DNA of 64,000 nt, from assembly GCA_039105265.1 (NCBI GenBank), contig JAPFFF010000037.1, forward strand, positions 868,001 to 932,000, written 5' to 3'. How positions within the stretch are numbered: the first letter of the stretch is position 1; each line of letters opens with the position of its first letter. The notes under the pieces were generated by a model. It searched no databases, was not told the origin of the DNA, and was given only the letters and a program-made list of their open reading frames with translations. Source of the DNA: Tritrichomonas musculus (lineage: Eukaryota > Parabasalia > Tritrichomonadida > Tritrichomonadidae). Made by a program: the position numbers and the translations under genes. Shown here piece after piece: positions 11,501 to 21,000 of this stretch.

Positions 11501-14500
11501 TCGGTTTCTTCCCTGATTTGCAGAAAATAAACGTTCGCTACTTTGTTGAGGCAGGTCCAAGAAACATAGCATCCCCTCAAATTCCTACAATTGAATACTT
11601 TACACCTCGCAAAATTTCTGATATTCAAGCAGCATTTTTAAAAACCGCTGAAATTTCGAATTTCACTGAAATTTTCCTTCAAATTTGCAAAATTGAATTG
11701 ATTCTTCCTTTGTTTGCCCAACTTGATGACGATAAAGACCGTTTGAATCAAATTTTCTGTGTTTTGAGGAATTCTTTGTTGATTGATGAAAATCAACAGA
11801 AATATTTCCAAGAAATTGAAGGATTTGCGGTTATTACACATTTGTTGATATCGACTCACTTTAAAGGATTGACTTTTGATTTCTACATGAAATTCTTCAA
11901 TTTGTGCCAAGAAATAGCGAACGAAAATTTAAGGAATGACTTGATTAAAGATGTTTTAATCAACTTTGAATTGTGGACAAGATCTCCTGAATTCTTGCAA
12001 ATAACAAATCATTGGAAAACCGTTTTATTTGCCGGTTTTGAGTTTATTTCACAAAAATTGATGGAATTTCATGACTTGCTTTTCTTAATGAGAATTTATC
12101 TGTATTATCAGCCAATTGAGACCAAATACATTCGACCTGAACCAATTGTTCAATTTGACAAGATTTCTGAAATCCGTGCCAACATTATTGAAATCTTTTT
12201 GAATCAATACATTAACTTAATAACTGTATTTGACTTAGCTTTACTTATGTATCAATTCATTGATTGTAAAGATACACTTCAAGTTCATGATCTTTTGTTA
12301 TTTTTCACTCATCTTGTTGATAATCCAAATGTAGCATTGAATGAATTCATGAAGAACACAGAATTGACATTAACGCTTCATATTTTGCTTGCTACAAATG
12401 ATCAATTGATTGTACCAACCGTTTTGTCAATCATTCATAACTTCCAAAGGAAAAATTTGTTTAGATCTTTAACATTCAATGACCAAATGAACATTTTCTT
12501 TCATCAATTGAAATACTCGCAATTATCACCTTCTGTTATTAAGAAAATGATCGGTTTAATTCAAAATGATGTGCCTGAGTTGTTTTCAATTTGTTGCTAC
12601 TTCTCATTGATGCTTGAAATCAACGGGAATGAAGAAAAGCAAAATGAGAATTCACGATTAATAAGTTCAAGTTTGTTTTCTGACATTTTCGAAACAATTG
12701 AGCCTTTAGGATCATTGGATACTAATATAATGTGGGCGATTTGGGCTGTTTATGGCGCTATTTCATTAGATAACATGAATATCCTTTCGTTCTTGGCTCA
12801 TTGTGGTGATTCAAAGTGGATCTATTTGTATGCTTTGATTGATCGAATTTGTCAAGTTTTTAACTTTAAAGGAGACTTTTGGAAGCAGAGATTTTTGAAT
12901 ATAATTGCTGATATAATTGAAGCAAGAGATCCAACAACTTATTCTCAACAGCAACAGCAACAACAAAGTCAACAGGGTAAAATTTACCCTTCCATGGAGA
13001 ATTTCCTTGAATTGGCCGCTTTCTTCATTTTCTATAGAAAACAGCAACTTCATAATTTAGCGTTGCTTAAGTTGTACAACAAGAATTGCCAAGAAGTCTT
13101 TGAATCAGCTCCTATTAATGATACACTACAAAAATATGAAATTCCTTATTCATCATCCAATGTTTCAAATGCTTGGTACAACTTTTTCACTGACAAACCG
13201 TGGCTTGTTTCACCACAAGAAGAGAAAAAAGAAGAAGAAGAAGAAAACAAAACAAAAAATAAAGCAGACACTGAAACTGTTGTTAATAATGATGATTTAT
13301 TAGAGCCGAAGAAGTTGGAAGAAATGAAGAAAGAACTTCAATCTGATGAAGAAATTATAAATAAAATAAAAATGCATGAAAAAGAAATTGAAAAAGAAAA
13401 CCAGAAAGAAAAATCAACTGAAAATGAAACTTCCAAACTAAAAGATATTTGGTTTGATGCTAGTGAAAAGACAGTTGATTCATGCTTCTATGATGACAAA
13501 TATGTCTTCGGTATCAGACTCACTGAAGAAGGAGAATGGCAAGACAAAGAACTAGCAGAGAAAATTTTTCGAATTATGAACAAATTCTCAGTAAAATCAC
13601 ACAAAAACCTTCTCTTTCTTCTCGATCATTTTATTAAAGGAGAGAAAAGTAACATAACTGAAGACATTGCTGAAACAATCATCAATAAGAAACTGACAAC
13701 TTATCCTTATGAACTTTTCCGATCAATTCGGCTTCAATCTGAAAAAGTGCTCGAGAAAGCGAAGCAGTATTTCTCTTACACGCCGGAACCGCTTGAAAAC
13801 TACGGAATAAACAGGCTTGATGAAGCCAAGCAAACAATCTTAAACAAGATAGATAACTCATCACGTAATTGGCGGTTTTTATGGAGTCATATGACGATAG
13901 ATCATGCGCCATGGGACATTTCAAGAGGTTCCAATGTGAAGCATTATCAAAGGGACTTTACATTGAATTCGTTCAATTGTCCTTGGAAGACAAAAATAAA
14001 CAGAAAATTCGACATACATGAAAATGCGTCAAAAATGAGAGATTCTGGAAATTTCGAGGAAGAAAAGCCGAAAGTTCGACCGATGAATCTTCATCCTTTG
14101 TCAATCATTGAAGACGAGATGATCTCGCGAAACAAAGAGACACTTGCTGTCAATGATAACGACTTCATATTTAGCCACATATGTGAAGTGATCAAAATAT
14201 GTAAAGTTGTCAATACAACTTTTTCAATGAATTCAAATTTCATTAAAGTTCATGATCGTGTCTACAAAATGGAGGATATAAAATACGTTTTTTGGAGGAG
14301 GTTTAAACAATATCCAACCGCAATTGAAATTTTCTTTATAAACGGGAAAACGTTATTTTTGAATTTTCCAGGATTGAAAGGAAAAGCGGTTGCCAAGCAA
14401 ATTGCTTCATTTTCTCCTAAAAACGCAATTTATATCCAACAAACTGACTTCGACGTCTTCTTCCAACAGACAAAGCTAACTGAAAAGTGGAAAAATAGAG

Positions 14501-17500
14501 AGATTTCTAACTTCGAATACTTGATGGAGTTGAATATTTTCGGTGGAAGAAGTTTCAATGATCCGAGCCAGTATCCTTTCCTTCCCTGGATTCTGTCAAA
14601 CTACTCAAGCGACACAATCGACCTTGATGATAGCGCTAATTACAGGGACCTGTCAAAGCCCGTTGGGGCTCTTGGAAAGGAAAGACTGGACGAGCTCGTG
14701 CAAAGACTCGCGGACTTGAGATACTTCAATTTGAAGGAGTTCTTGTATAGCTCATACGCATCAACGCCGCTTAGCGTCTTCTTGTTCAATCTCCGTGTCG
14801 AGCCTTACACAACGCAGCACATCTTGATGCAGGGAGGAAGATTCGACACGCCGCTCAGACAGTTCTTTTCGGTCGAGAGAACATTCGAATCAGTTGTTAC
14901 ACAGATGAACGACTACAGAGAATTGACGCCTGAGTTCTTCTATGACAACGAGTTCTTGGTCAACATCAACAAATTCGACCTCGGATACGTCACAATCACT
15001 GTAGACGAAATATCGAACGAATACGAAAGCATCATTGCCGATGCATCAAACCAGCAAGAAACAGCTGAAACAATCAATAACCAAGACAAAAAAGAAACAG
15101 CTGAAACAATCAATAACCAAGACAAAAAAGAAACAGCTGAAACAATCAATAACCAAGACAAAAAAGAAACAGCTGAAACAATCAATAACCAAGACAAAAA
15201 AGAAACAGCTGAAACAATCAATAACCAAGACAAAAAAGAAACAGCTGAAACAATCAATAACCAAGACAAAAAAGAAACAGCTGAAACAATCAATAACCAA
15301 GACAAAAAAGAAACAGCTGAAACAATCAATAACCAAGACAAAAAAGAAACAGCTGAAACAATCAATAACCAAGACAAAAAAGAAACAGCTGAAACAATCA
15401 ATGATAAAGACAAGAATGAAACAACTGAAACAATCAATGATAAAGACAAGAATGAAACAACTGAAACAATCAATGATCAAGATAAGAATGAAGCAACTGA
15501 TAATGTTAATACTGAAGTGGCTGCTGATTCTAATGACGATGCTTTGGATACTCAAAGAAGCGGCAGTCAGGAGAGTCCTTTGGGAAGTTCAAGCACGAAG
15601 AAAATGCACAGAAGCTTCAGCAGGAGTGGAGTTCAGGCGAGTCCCTACAAAAATTCATACTCGCATTCAATATCGAATGTTGATCTCCCACCCTGGGCGA
15701 ACAACTCCGCATTCGACTTCATCTACACGAACAGGAAGGCCCTCGAGTCCGATGTTGTCTCCGCTAGTCTCCACAAGTGGATCGATCTCATTTTCGGCGT
15801 CAACCAGCGCGGCGAAGGCGCCTTAGCCAACAACAACACGTACAAGGAGGAGATGTACGACGACATCTGGGAGCGCAGCAAGGACAGCTTCGAGGAGCGT
15901 CGTGCGGAGATAGAAACAATCATTGAGCAAGTCGGCCAAATACCGCCTCAATTATTCAAAACACCTCATCCTCAGCGAAACCTCAAAACGGTTGATACTG
16001 GTGACATTAAAAACAGCACAATAGAAACCGCCTTTCAACCGTCAAAATGGCGGTTAAACAAGATTTTTACTGAAAATTTGAATGTCGGCATTCTGTTCTC
16101 CACGATTCACAGCATCACGAACAACATCGTTCAATTTAAGATGATCACATCATCGCATCAAATTGAAATAGTTGATGTTGAATACATCACTTCACCTTTG
16201 TCAAATTCAGCTGATGGCCAGATCACAGTTAACGTTCTATCTCGAAGCGACTTGCCAAATGAAGCCTCGCAAGATGACGCCTCATCATTCATTGAAGTTG
16301 ACAAGAACGTCGTCCTTTTCCTTGCCAATTCGTCGCTCGACGCATTCGTGGTCAATCTCGACAGGTCGCGAATACAGCGCATAAACGAAAGGAGGCAAAA
16401 AATAACGAGTCTATCGGCGTCAAAACCGCAAAAATTTGGAAAAAGACTCAAATTGAACATGTTCAGTTTGAGCTTCGATGACTCGCGCACAAACATATAT
16501 TGTGAGAAGCAACCGCCACACTCAGAAAAAGACCATTTAAAAAGTGGATCACTTCACAATCTCGGCTTCAACTTTGGCTTCAGCATCCCTTCTTCGCCTG
16601 ACGTGAATGTCATTCATAACGATCAAAATACGGCGGTTATTATGAACGATAGCTCTTCTTATAACCGCCGCTCAAGGAGTCGAGTGCAGCGTGCTTCAAG
16701 CACTCGTGTTTTCGCCAACATCCCTGAAAATAACGTCCCTTTGAGCAGCTCAAGTTCCACTAACGTACGAAACAACGATAGCCAATTAACGGCCGCCAGC
16801 AAGAACGTTAAGATGGAGAAAAGTGGAAGTTCGTTTGGCATTCTGTCGAGCATCTTCAGCTTCAAAAGCGACGATGGTAATAATTCACCTATCGGAAACG
16901 GTTATGGCGAATTTAAAGAATCAAATTTTGTGAATGAAAGTCACTCTGTGAGCTATCAAAAAGTTCTCCAAAGAGACCGTTATTACGGTTTGAAGTACTC
17001 CGTGCCAACCTATCGTAAGTCGATTCTTTGCTCGGCCCTGAGTGTCACTTTTGGGGTCTCAATAAGTGGAACCGACGACGGTTCTTTGATCGTTGCTTCA
17101 ATACATGACGGTTCTGCTATTAGAGCTATTAAACTCGATGATAATCAAATCCCTCATTACTTGGTGGTGACGCCTGGTTGGGGATTCATTCTCGTAAATA
17201 GCTCTAAATATGTAAACGGTCGCCAGAAATTTTTCCTTTCTTTGTACACTATTAATGGCGATTTGATAAAGAGTATTTCGGTCGATTTCTCAATTGATAA
17301 GGCAATATCTTGGACAAATGAGCAGGGATTCGACTTCGTGGCAATTCTCACGAAAAATAGAAATAAGATTATTGTTTTCGAGGCGTTTTATATGGATGTA
17401 AATAATTCGAAGAATCAGGTTTACAAGAGTGAACAGAAAATTGCTTCTTTCGAATATTTGAGAAAGGTTGGTGCTCTTTTTGCTGTATCGATTTCTGGTA

Positions 17501-17529
17501 CTATTGTTGTTATTCCTTATTCTACCTGA
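8524..17529 (+). CDS. Giant BEACH-domain protein (ConA-like, PH-BEACH, WD40-like)
   Basis: 3,001 residues in one open frame from the ATG at 8524. Order: long helical N-terminal region; ConA-like lectin fold at about 876-1000 (SFSIVVWLYLE, KKWFFLGLSF); poly-Gln near 1475; acidic Lys/Glu linker about 1564-1640; PH-like domain about 1880-1972; BEACH domain from about 1987 with signature residues NREISNFEYLMELN, GRSFNDPSQYPFLPWIL and RDLSKPVGALG; Ser-rich linker; C-terminal WD40-like beta strands about 2823-3001. BEACH proteins of the LYST/neurobeachin/Lvs kind are large cytosolic scaffolds controlling vesicle and lysosome-related organelle traffic. The oddity is that the BEACH domain is split: after INKFDLG (about 2155) comes a tandem-repeat insert, and the domain resumes at VDLPPWANNSAFDFI (about 2386), ending near 2446. 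Exact subfamily is not assigned. Confidence 0.95.
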   Translation: MNYDFDSMLLQTIGSIISMRSVAPITDFVNEEGFSPLIANYTLPSFSIIETHQRRDFIRRCGTARNFFIEYPIQFSYSDECINFLISRENLISPKLAGFYNRFILFSFLSWMQNYLESENDDYILHVMKSLLIYHGSPNIDCFFSLYYICIQNRPITLFQSLYPLINLVFNEIKDIPLPQYAYSFLAFHFAKLFRNEEKNLKSKNDQKDDQTATENEEHFSQNAETMMNFVILLLIDQTSQITSQVALEFYDTIKSIVIEKIELRGMTFFANLSGFLPYETKFEAISEFPNKIIQNIEKNSEPYLKPPSEKVEVKKYNLLSETNGHFSFTHELQSFPNGLGDKSNFLSSSLNPKKIKNEDMKIVHFPLVVFSNICDNVLVSLLSFISKSIGDKPEERENLLNAFLDTFYTLIDTRPIDQYSLSILASYLIFCQINESTKHLFDITPLILKYNVWSPEYTIFQTNLDSFEGLNALRQFSLDFTLNQKSSSINSFFKEVFNSPLITAEISERLLNLQLYSLLLNAIKDDNTLLKTVCYASCSFVQYVNNEFDKDLDIARYSLFRLLSKLLKEDVMIELLYNNTLFLSFFFSLLFEIPIQDYVLNEVKMYLIDGCEDYIYENFTESFSHLFEQSLQSFITSNEGQNLTVKIIQTLLEVFEFKPKFAKTFSFIIQPFFDAIEEFNSDHKEEKKEKTFEFFELVFKYFEFLGHEDISMSIIVFMKDLIVSKHLIDCDDGLFELIKNKMVKNDIIVQPLLAHLMVLCFWNEQYKQIVKLFTEYCQINSLNSVTLHEAEIDSFIVDELKSSTLTDEEITERLNLLEQISIVISSPIIVQNFISLLKGNTNYLYFLNKLIVLNYSIPIAILPFYVVIENEFKSSHVGSFSIVVWLYLESDKNDMTLFRINENDDIKIFIKGIKLFVNDAYIFDLPIKKWFFLGLSFNAKEKSIVGYVNMNVVKILLDQTEDVSLMIDWDHLHLKKYSIGDPESLTGRYGNFGFFPDLQKINVRYFVEAGPRNIASPQIPTIEYFTPRKISDIQAAFLKTAEISNFTEIFLQICKIELILPLFAQLDDDKDRLNQIFCVLRNSLLIDENQQKYFQEIEGFAVITHLLISTHFKGLTFDFYMKFFNLCQEIANENLRNDLIKDVLINFELWTRSPEFLQITNHWKTVLFAGFEFISQKLMEFHDLLFLMRIYLYYQPIETKYIRPEPIVQFDKISEIRANIIEIFLNQYINLITVFDLALLMYQFIDCKDTLQVHDLLLFFTHLVDNPNVALNEFMKNTELTLTLHILLATNDQLIVPTVLSIIHNFQRKNLFRSLTFNDQMNIFFHQLKYSQLSPSVIKKMIGLIQNDVPELFSICCYFSLMLEINGNEEKQNENSRLISSSLFSDIFETIEPLGSLDTNIMWAIWAVYGAISLDNMNILSFLAHCGDSKWIYLYALIDRICQVFNFKGDFWKQRFLNIIADIIEARDPTTYSQQQQQQQSQQGKIYPSMENFLELAAFFIFYRKQQLHNLALLKLYNKNCQEVFESAPINDTLQKYEIPYSSSNVSNAWYNFFTDKPWLVSPQEEKKEEEEENKTKNKADTETVVNNDDLLEPKKLEEMKKELQSDEEIINKIKMHEKEIEKENQKEKSTENETSKLKDIWFDASEKTVDSCFYDDKYVFGIRLTEEGEWQDKELAEKIFRIMNKFSVKSHKNLLFLLDHFIKGEKSNITEDIAETIINKKLTTYPYELFRSIRLQSEKVLEKAKQYFSYTPEPLENYGINRLDEAKQTILNKIDNSSRNWRFLWSHMTIDHAPWDISRGSNVKHYQRDFTLNSFNCPWKTKINRKFDIHENASKMRDSGNFEEEKPKVRPMNLHPLSIIEDEMISRNKETLAVNDNDFIFSHICEVIKICKVVNTTFSMNSNFIKVHDRVYKMEDIKYVFWRRFKQYPTAIEIFFINGKTLFLNFPGLKGKAVAKQIASFSPKNAIYIQQTDFDVFFQQTKLTEKWKNREISNFEYLMELNIFGGRSFNDPSQYPFLPWILSNYSSDTIDLDDSANYRDLSKPVGALGKERLDELVQRLADLRYFNLKEFLYSSYASTPLSVFLFNLRVEPYTTQHILMQGGRFDTPLRQFFSVERTFESVVTQMNDYRELTPEFFYDNEFLVNINKFDLGYVTITVDEISNEYESIIADASNQQETAETINNQDKKETAETINNQDKKETAETINNQDKKETAETINNQDKKETAETINNQDKKETAETINNQDKKETAETINNQDKKETAETINNQDKKETAETINNQDKKETAETINDKDKNETTETINDKDKNETTETINDQDKNEATDNVNTEVAADSNDDALDTQRSGSQESPLGSSSTKKMHRSFSRSGVQASPYKNSYSHSISNVDLPPWANNSAFDFIYTNRKALESDVVSASLHKWIDLIFGVNQRGEGALANNNTYKEEMYDDIWERSKDSFEERRAEIETIIEQVGQIPPQLFKTPHPQRNLKTVDTGDIKNSTIETAFQPSKWRLNKIFTENLNVGILFSTIHSITNNIVQFKMITSSHQIEIVDVEYITSPLSNSADGQITVNVLSRSDLPNEASQDDASSFIEVDKNVVLFLANSSLDAFVVNLDRSRIQRINERRQKITSLSASKPQKFGKRLKLNMFSLSFDDSRTNIYCEKQPPHSEKDHLKSGSLHNLGFNFGFSIPSSPDVNVIHNDQNTAVIMNDSSSYNRRSRSRVQRASSTRVFANIPENNVPLSSSSSTNVRNNDSQLTAASKNVKMEKSGSSFGILSSIFSFKSDDGNNSPIGNGYGEFKESNFVNESHSVSYQKVLQRDRYYGLKYSVPTYRKSILCSALSVTFGVSISGTDDGSLIVASIHDGSAIRAIKLDDNQIPHYLVVTPGWGFILVNSSKYVNGRQKFFLSLYTINGDLIKSISVDFSIDKAISWTNEQGFDFVAILTKNRNKIIVFEAFYMDVNNSKNQVYKSEQKIASFEYLRKVGALFAVSISGTIVVIPYST
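15061..15492 (+). repeat. 36-bp tandem repeat inside the BEACH domain (12-residue unit)
   Basis: Twelve copies of a 36-bp unit. Nine consecutive copies (15061-15384) encode the same 12-residue unit, ETAETINNQDKK; three diverged copies follow (TETINDKDKN type), then a degenerate thirteenth. The array occupies residues about 2180-2323 of the BEACH protein. The near-perfect 5' part and decayed 3' part suggest recent unequal expansion at one end. The unit is a multiple of three and lacks stops in several other frames, which creates long shadow frames on both strands. Confidence 0.95.
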
Positions 17530-18033
17530 AATTTCAAATAAAAATTGTTTTATTTTTTATGATATAAATTATATATATATTAGATTTTTATTCTTTTTTA
17601 TTAAAACTCTGATATTCAATTTTGATTATGAAAAAAAAAAAAAATATTAAAAAAATAAATCAGATTGTAAAGCATTTCATATAATGAACAATGTTGTTTA
17701 TTTATAAATTATAAAATATATCAAATATCTTATATCGTAAAACAAATAATTGGCCAAAAAAAAGATTGATTTAAATGGAAAACTAAGGTATAAGTAAGTA
17801 TATTTTGTCTTTTTGCATAAATTATGAATTACTTGGATATAAAAAAAAAAATATATATAATTATTTGGATAAAATTAAAAAATGAGATAGGATTTATACA
17901 TTAAAAAAGTGGATAATTGTATTGAGTACATATTAAAATTGATATTGTTATCCTCAATAATAAATTACTTTTCATAGATTTTACATAAAATTTTGTAAAA
18001 AATGCGTTTAAAATTTTAAGATTTTATGTAAAA
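17530..18033. other. Intergenic spacer
   Basis: About 500 bp of very AT-rich sequence between the BEACH stop and the coiled-coil start, which lie on the same strand. It contains A runs near 17630-17645 and 17840-17853. No gene or repeat recognised. Confidence 0.6.
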
Positions 18034-21000
18034 ATGATTTCCACTGAAAATAAATCATCTTTTCCCTTAGAAGTTACAACATCCGCACAAACATTATTCG
18101 ACGAACGTAGAGATTCATTTCGACAGTGTTTATCGGCAATTCTCGATAAATTTAATACAACGGACGTATTAATTAGTAAAAATAGCGAATTTAGTGAAAT
18201 AGAAAATCGAATTGAGTCAATAATTAGTAAATATCTAACTACCGAAAGAGAAACTTTCTTATCTTACTTAATTTTTTTATTCATGAAAAATCAGAAGCAG
18301 ATAATGCCGCCTTTTTTCGAAGAATTTAGAGAATCGAAAGAGAAACTTGATAAATTATTTGATAAGAAAGGTATAGCACGAAAATGTTTGAGTCGATATT
18401 CCAATATTGTAAATGTTAGTTATTTCCCGAAATACGTTTCTAAAATAGCCTCGATTTTTTTTGGTACCATGTTTCTCCATTCTATTGTTAACGATTATCG
18501 ATTAATTATTAATAAATTCATATCGAACACTAAGCGATTAATTCACGATACAAATAAAAAAGCGATAATAACCTTACAAAAAGTTTCAAATCATAAAATT
18601 ATTCAAAAAAAGGATGAAGAAATAAAAACTTTATTAAACCAACTAAACAAAATTAAAGAGATATTAAAAGAGCGTGATAAAAATCGATTAGAAATAGAAG
18701 GTCTTGTTATACGAATAATTCAATACATCAATTCAATAGATCCCAAAAAAGTCGAAGATACATCCACGCAATTAACACTTGAAGAACTTAAAAAGCAAAG
18801 TAAAAGCCTCCGAAATGTATTAAAAGCGACAACATCAAACGATAAAATTGAATTTAATAATAATATCAGTAATCTTACATCAAACACGAACATGGATGAT
18901 CTTATACGACAATCTCGAGTCAAAGATGAAACAATCCTTCAACTTCGAAAAGAATTAGACATGTTACGAAAAAGCTCATCAGCCACAAATTCAATTATTA
19001 GCACCACTCCGAACCTCAATTCAATAAGTTCGATACGCTATGAAGAATCAGTTCTTCAATCAAATCTACTTAAAACGAAAGGCGAATTAATGAACATGAA
19101 AGCTACAAAATCGGAATTAATGAACGAAGTCATTCAAAAAACGGACAAATTGAGAGACTACTACGAAATGAAGGCTGAATTTGAAGATTTAAAGCTCGAA
19201 TATCATGCGTTAAAGCAACAAAAGATACAGAGTGATGAATACGCTGAAACATTGAATCAAGAAAACATAAAACTTCGAAAAAATAACGAAGAATTAAAAA
19301 CGCAATTATCGAGTGGAAATGCAGGCTTTGAAGCACTTTATGACAAAGTTAATCGACTTGATGACAAGTTAAAGAGAAGGAAAGAAAAGCTTCAAGAAGA
19401 AAAAGACAATTCTTCAAAAATTGAGATCGAATTACATCAGAAAAATCTCGAAATTCAAACTTACATGAAAAAGTTGAAATCGTTAACGGAAGATCATGAA
19501 TCTAACTCAATGAAGAATGATTTATTAATGGAGCAAATAACTAATCTGAAAACTGAAATGGCAATGAAAGAAAATGATTTTGCGAAATTTCACGAAAATT
19601 TTGAAGCCCAGAAAAAGTTGTATGATACAGCACAAGAAAGAGAAAATGAAAAAATTAATGAAATTAATATGTTGAAAGATAAAATTGAAAAGACTAAGCT
19701 GAAGATGTCCAAAAAAGAAGAAAAAAATCAACAATTGCAAAAATTGATCGAATCATCAACAATTAAAATACAAGAAAAAAATTTGTTGATGGAAAAATAT
19801 GAACTTAAAATTAACGACTTGAAATCAAAGATCGTTACATTGACTGAAAAACTTGGAAAGGCAACAGACATCATCAAGAATTTAAAGACAAAAGTTAAAG
19901 AACTTGAAAACACATTGGCTGACTTGCATTTCAAAATGAAAGAAAATGAAAGACAAAAACAAATGAATGACAACGAAATGAAAGAATTGAGAGAAATGAA
20001 TAAAAATATGATCGATATTTCTAAAGCTAAAGAAGAACTTGAAAGGCAACTTTTCCAAATTAAATTAGAACTAGAAAGTTCAAATCAAAAGAATGAGATT
20101 ATAAATAGTAACTTGAATTCTCAACTTGAAACTTCAGAACAACTTCGAAAAGAGTTAAGTGATACCAAGAAAAAGTCGGCCGATATTGCCAATCAATATG
20201 AAACACTTAAATTCCAAAATCAAACACAAATAAGTCAGCTTAAAAATGAAATAAATTCTGTGAAATATGACGCTGATAAAGAAAAAGAAAGATTTGAAAA
20301 GGAAAAGGTTGAATTGACAAATCGAATTCAACAAACAGCAACGAAAGTTAAATCAATCAATCAAATGAAAGAACAATATGAAAGTCAAATCTCTGATTTG
20401 AAACAAAAAAATGTCGATCTTCAAGATCAATTGACTGAATCAAATGCACAAAGTAAGCAAAAATATATCGAACTTCAACATATAACTCAACAAGAACGGT
20501 TAGAATTGAATGAAAAAATTGCAGCTTCTGAAAAAAATACAAAAGAATCAGAAGCGAAAAATGCAACTTTAATAAAGCAATTTAATAATGTTAAAGATGA
20601 TTATGATGACTTTAAAATAAAGATTATTCAAATGTTGAATCTTCAACAAAAGAAATTAAAACAAGAAAACGAAGAAGAAATTGATAAAAACGATATTTTA
20701 TCAATAAGTGAAAATCTTATTTACAAAAAGATTCAAGATATTCAAACATCTTTATCAACCGCTGATTCTTTCATGAACACTTTTAACAATGAAATTAATA
20801 AAGCAAAAGATAGAAATCAATCTTTCTTTGACGAAGTTGCTGCAACTTCTTTATCAACATCAATGATAACAACAGATAATAAAAATGTTTCTCCTTTTGA
20901 ACAAATTTCAATGTTAACGCAAGCTGTTGATGTTTCAGCACAAATCATTGAAAATTATAAGAAACAACAAGAGCATCAAAACCAAATATTAAAACAAAAT

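Noticed and set aside
15061-15492. CRISPR-like direct repeats
   Set aside because: Units are contiguous with no spacers, in frame with a protein, and the DNA is eukaryotic.
14940-15826. Three overlapping repetitive frames on both strands
   Set aside because: All are shadows of the 36-bp repeat within the BEACH gene.
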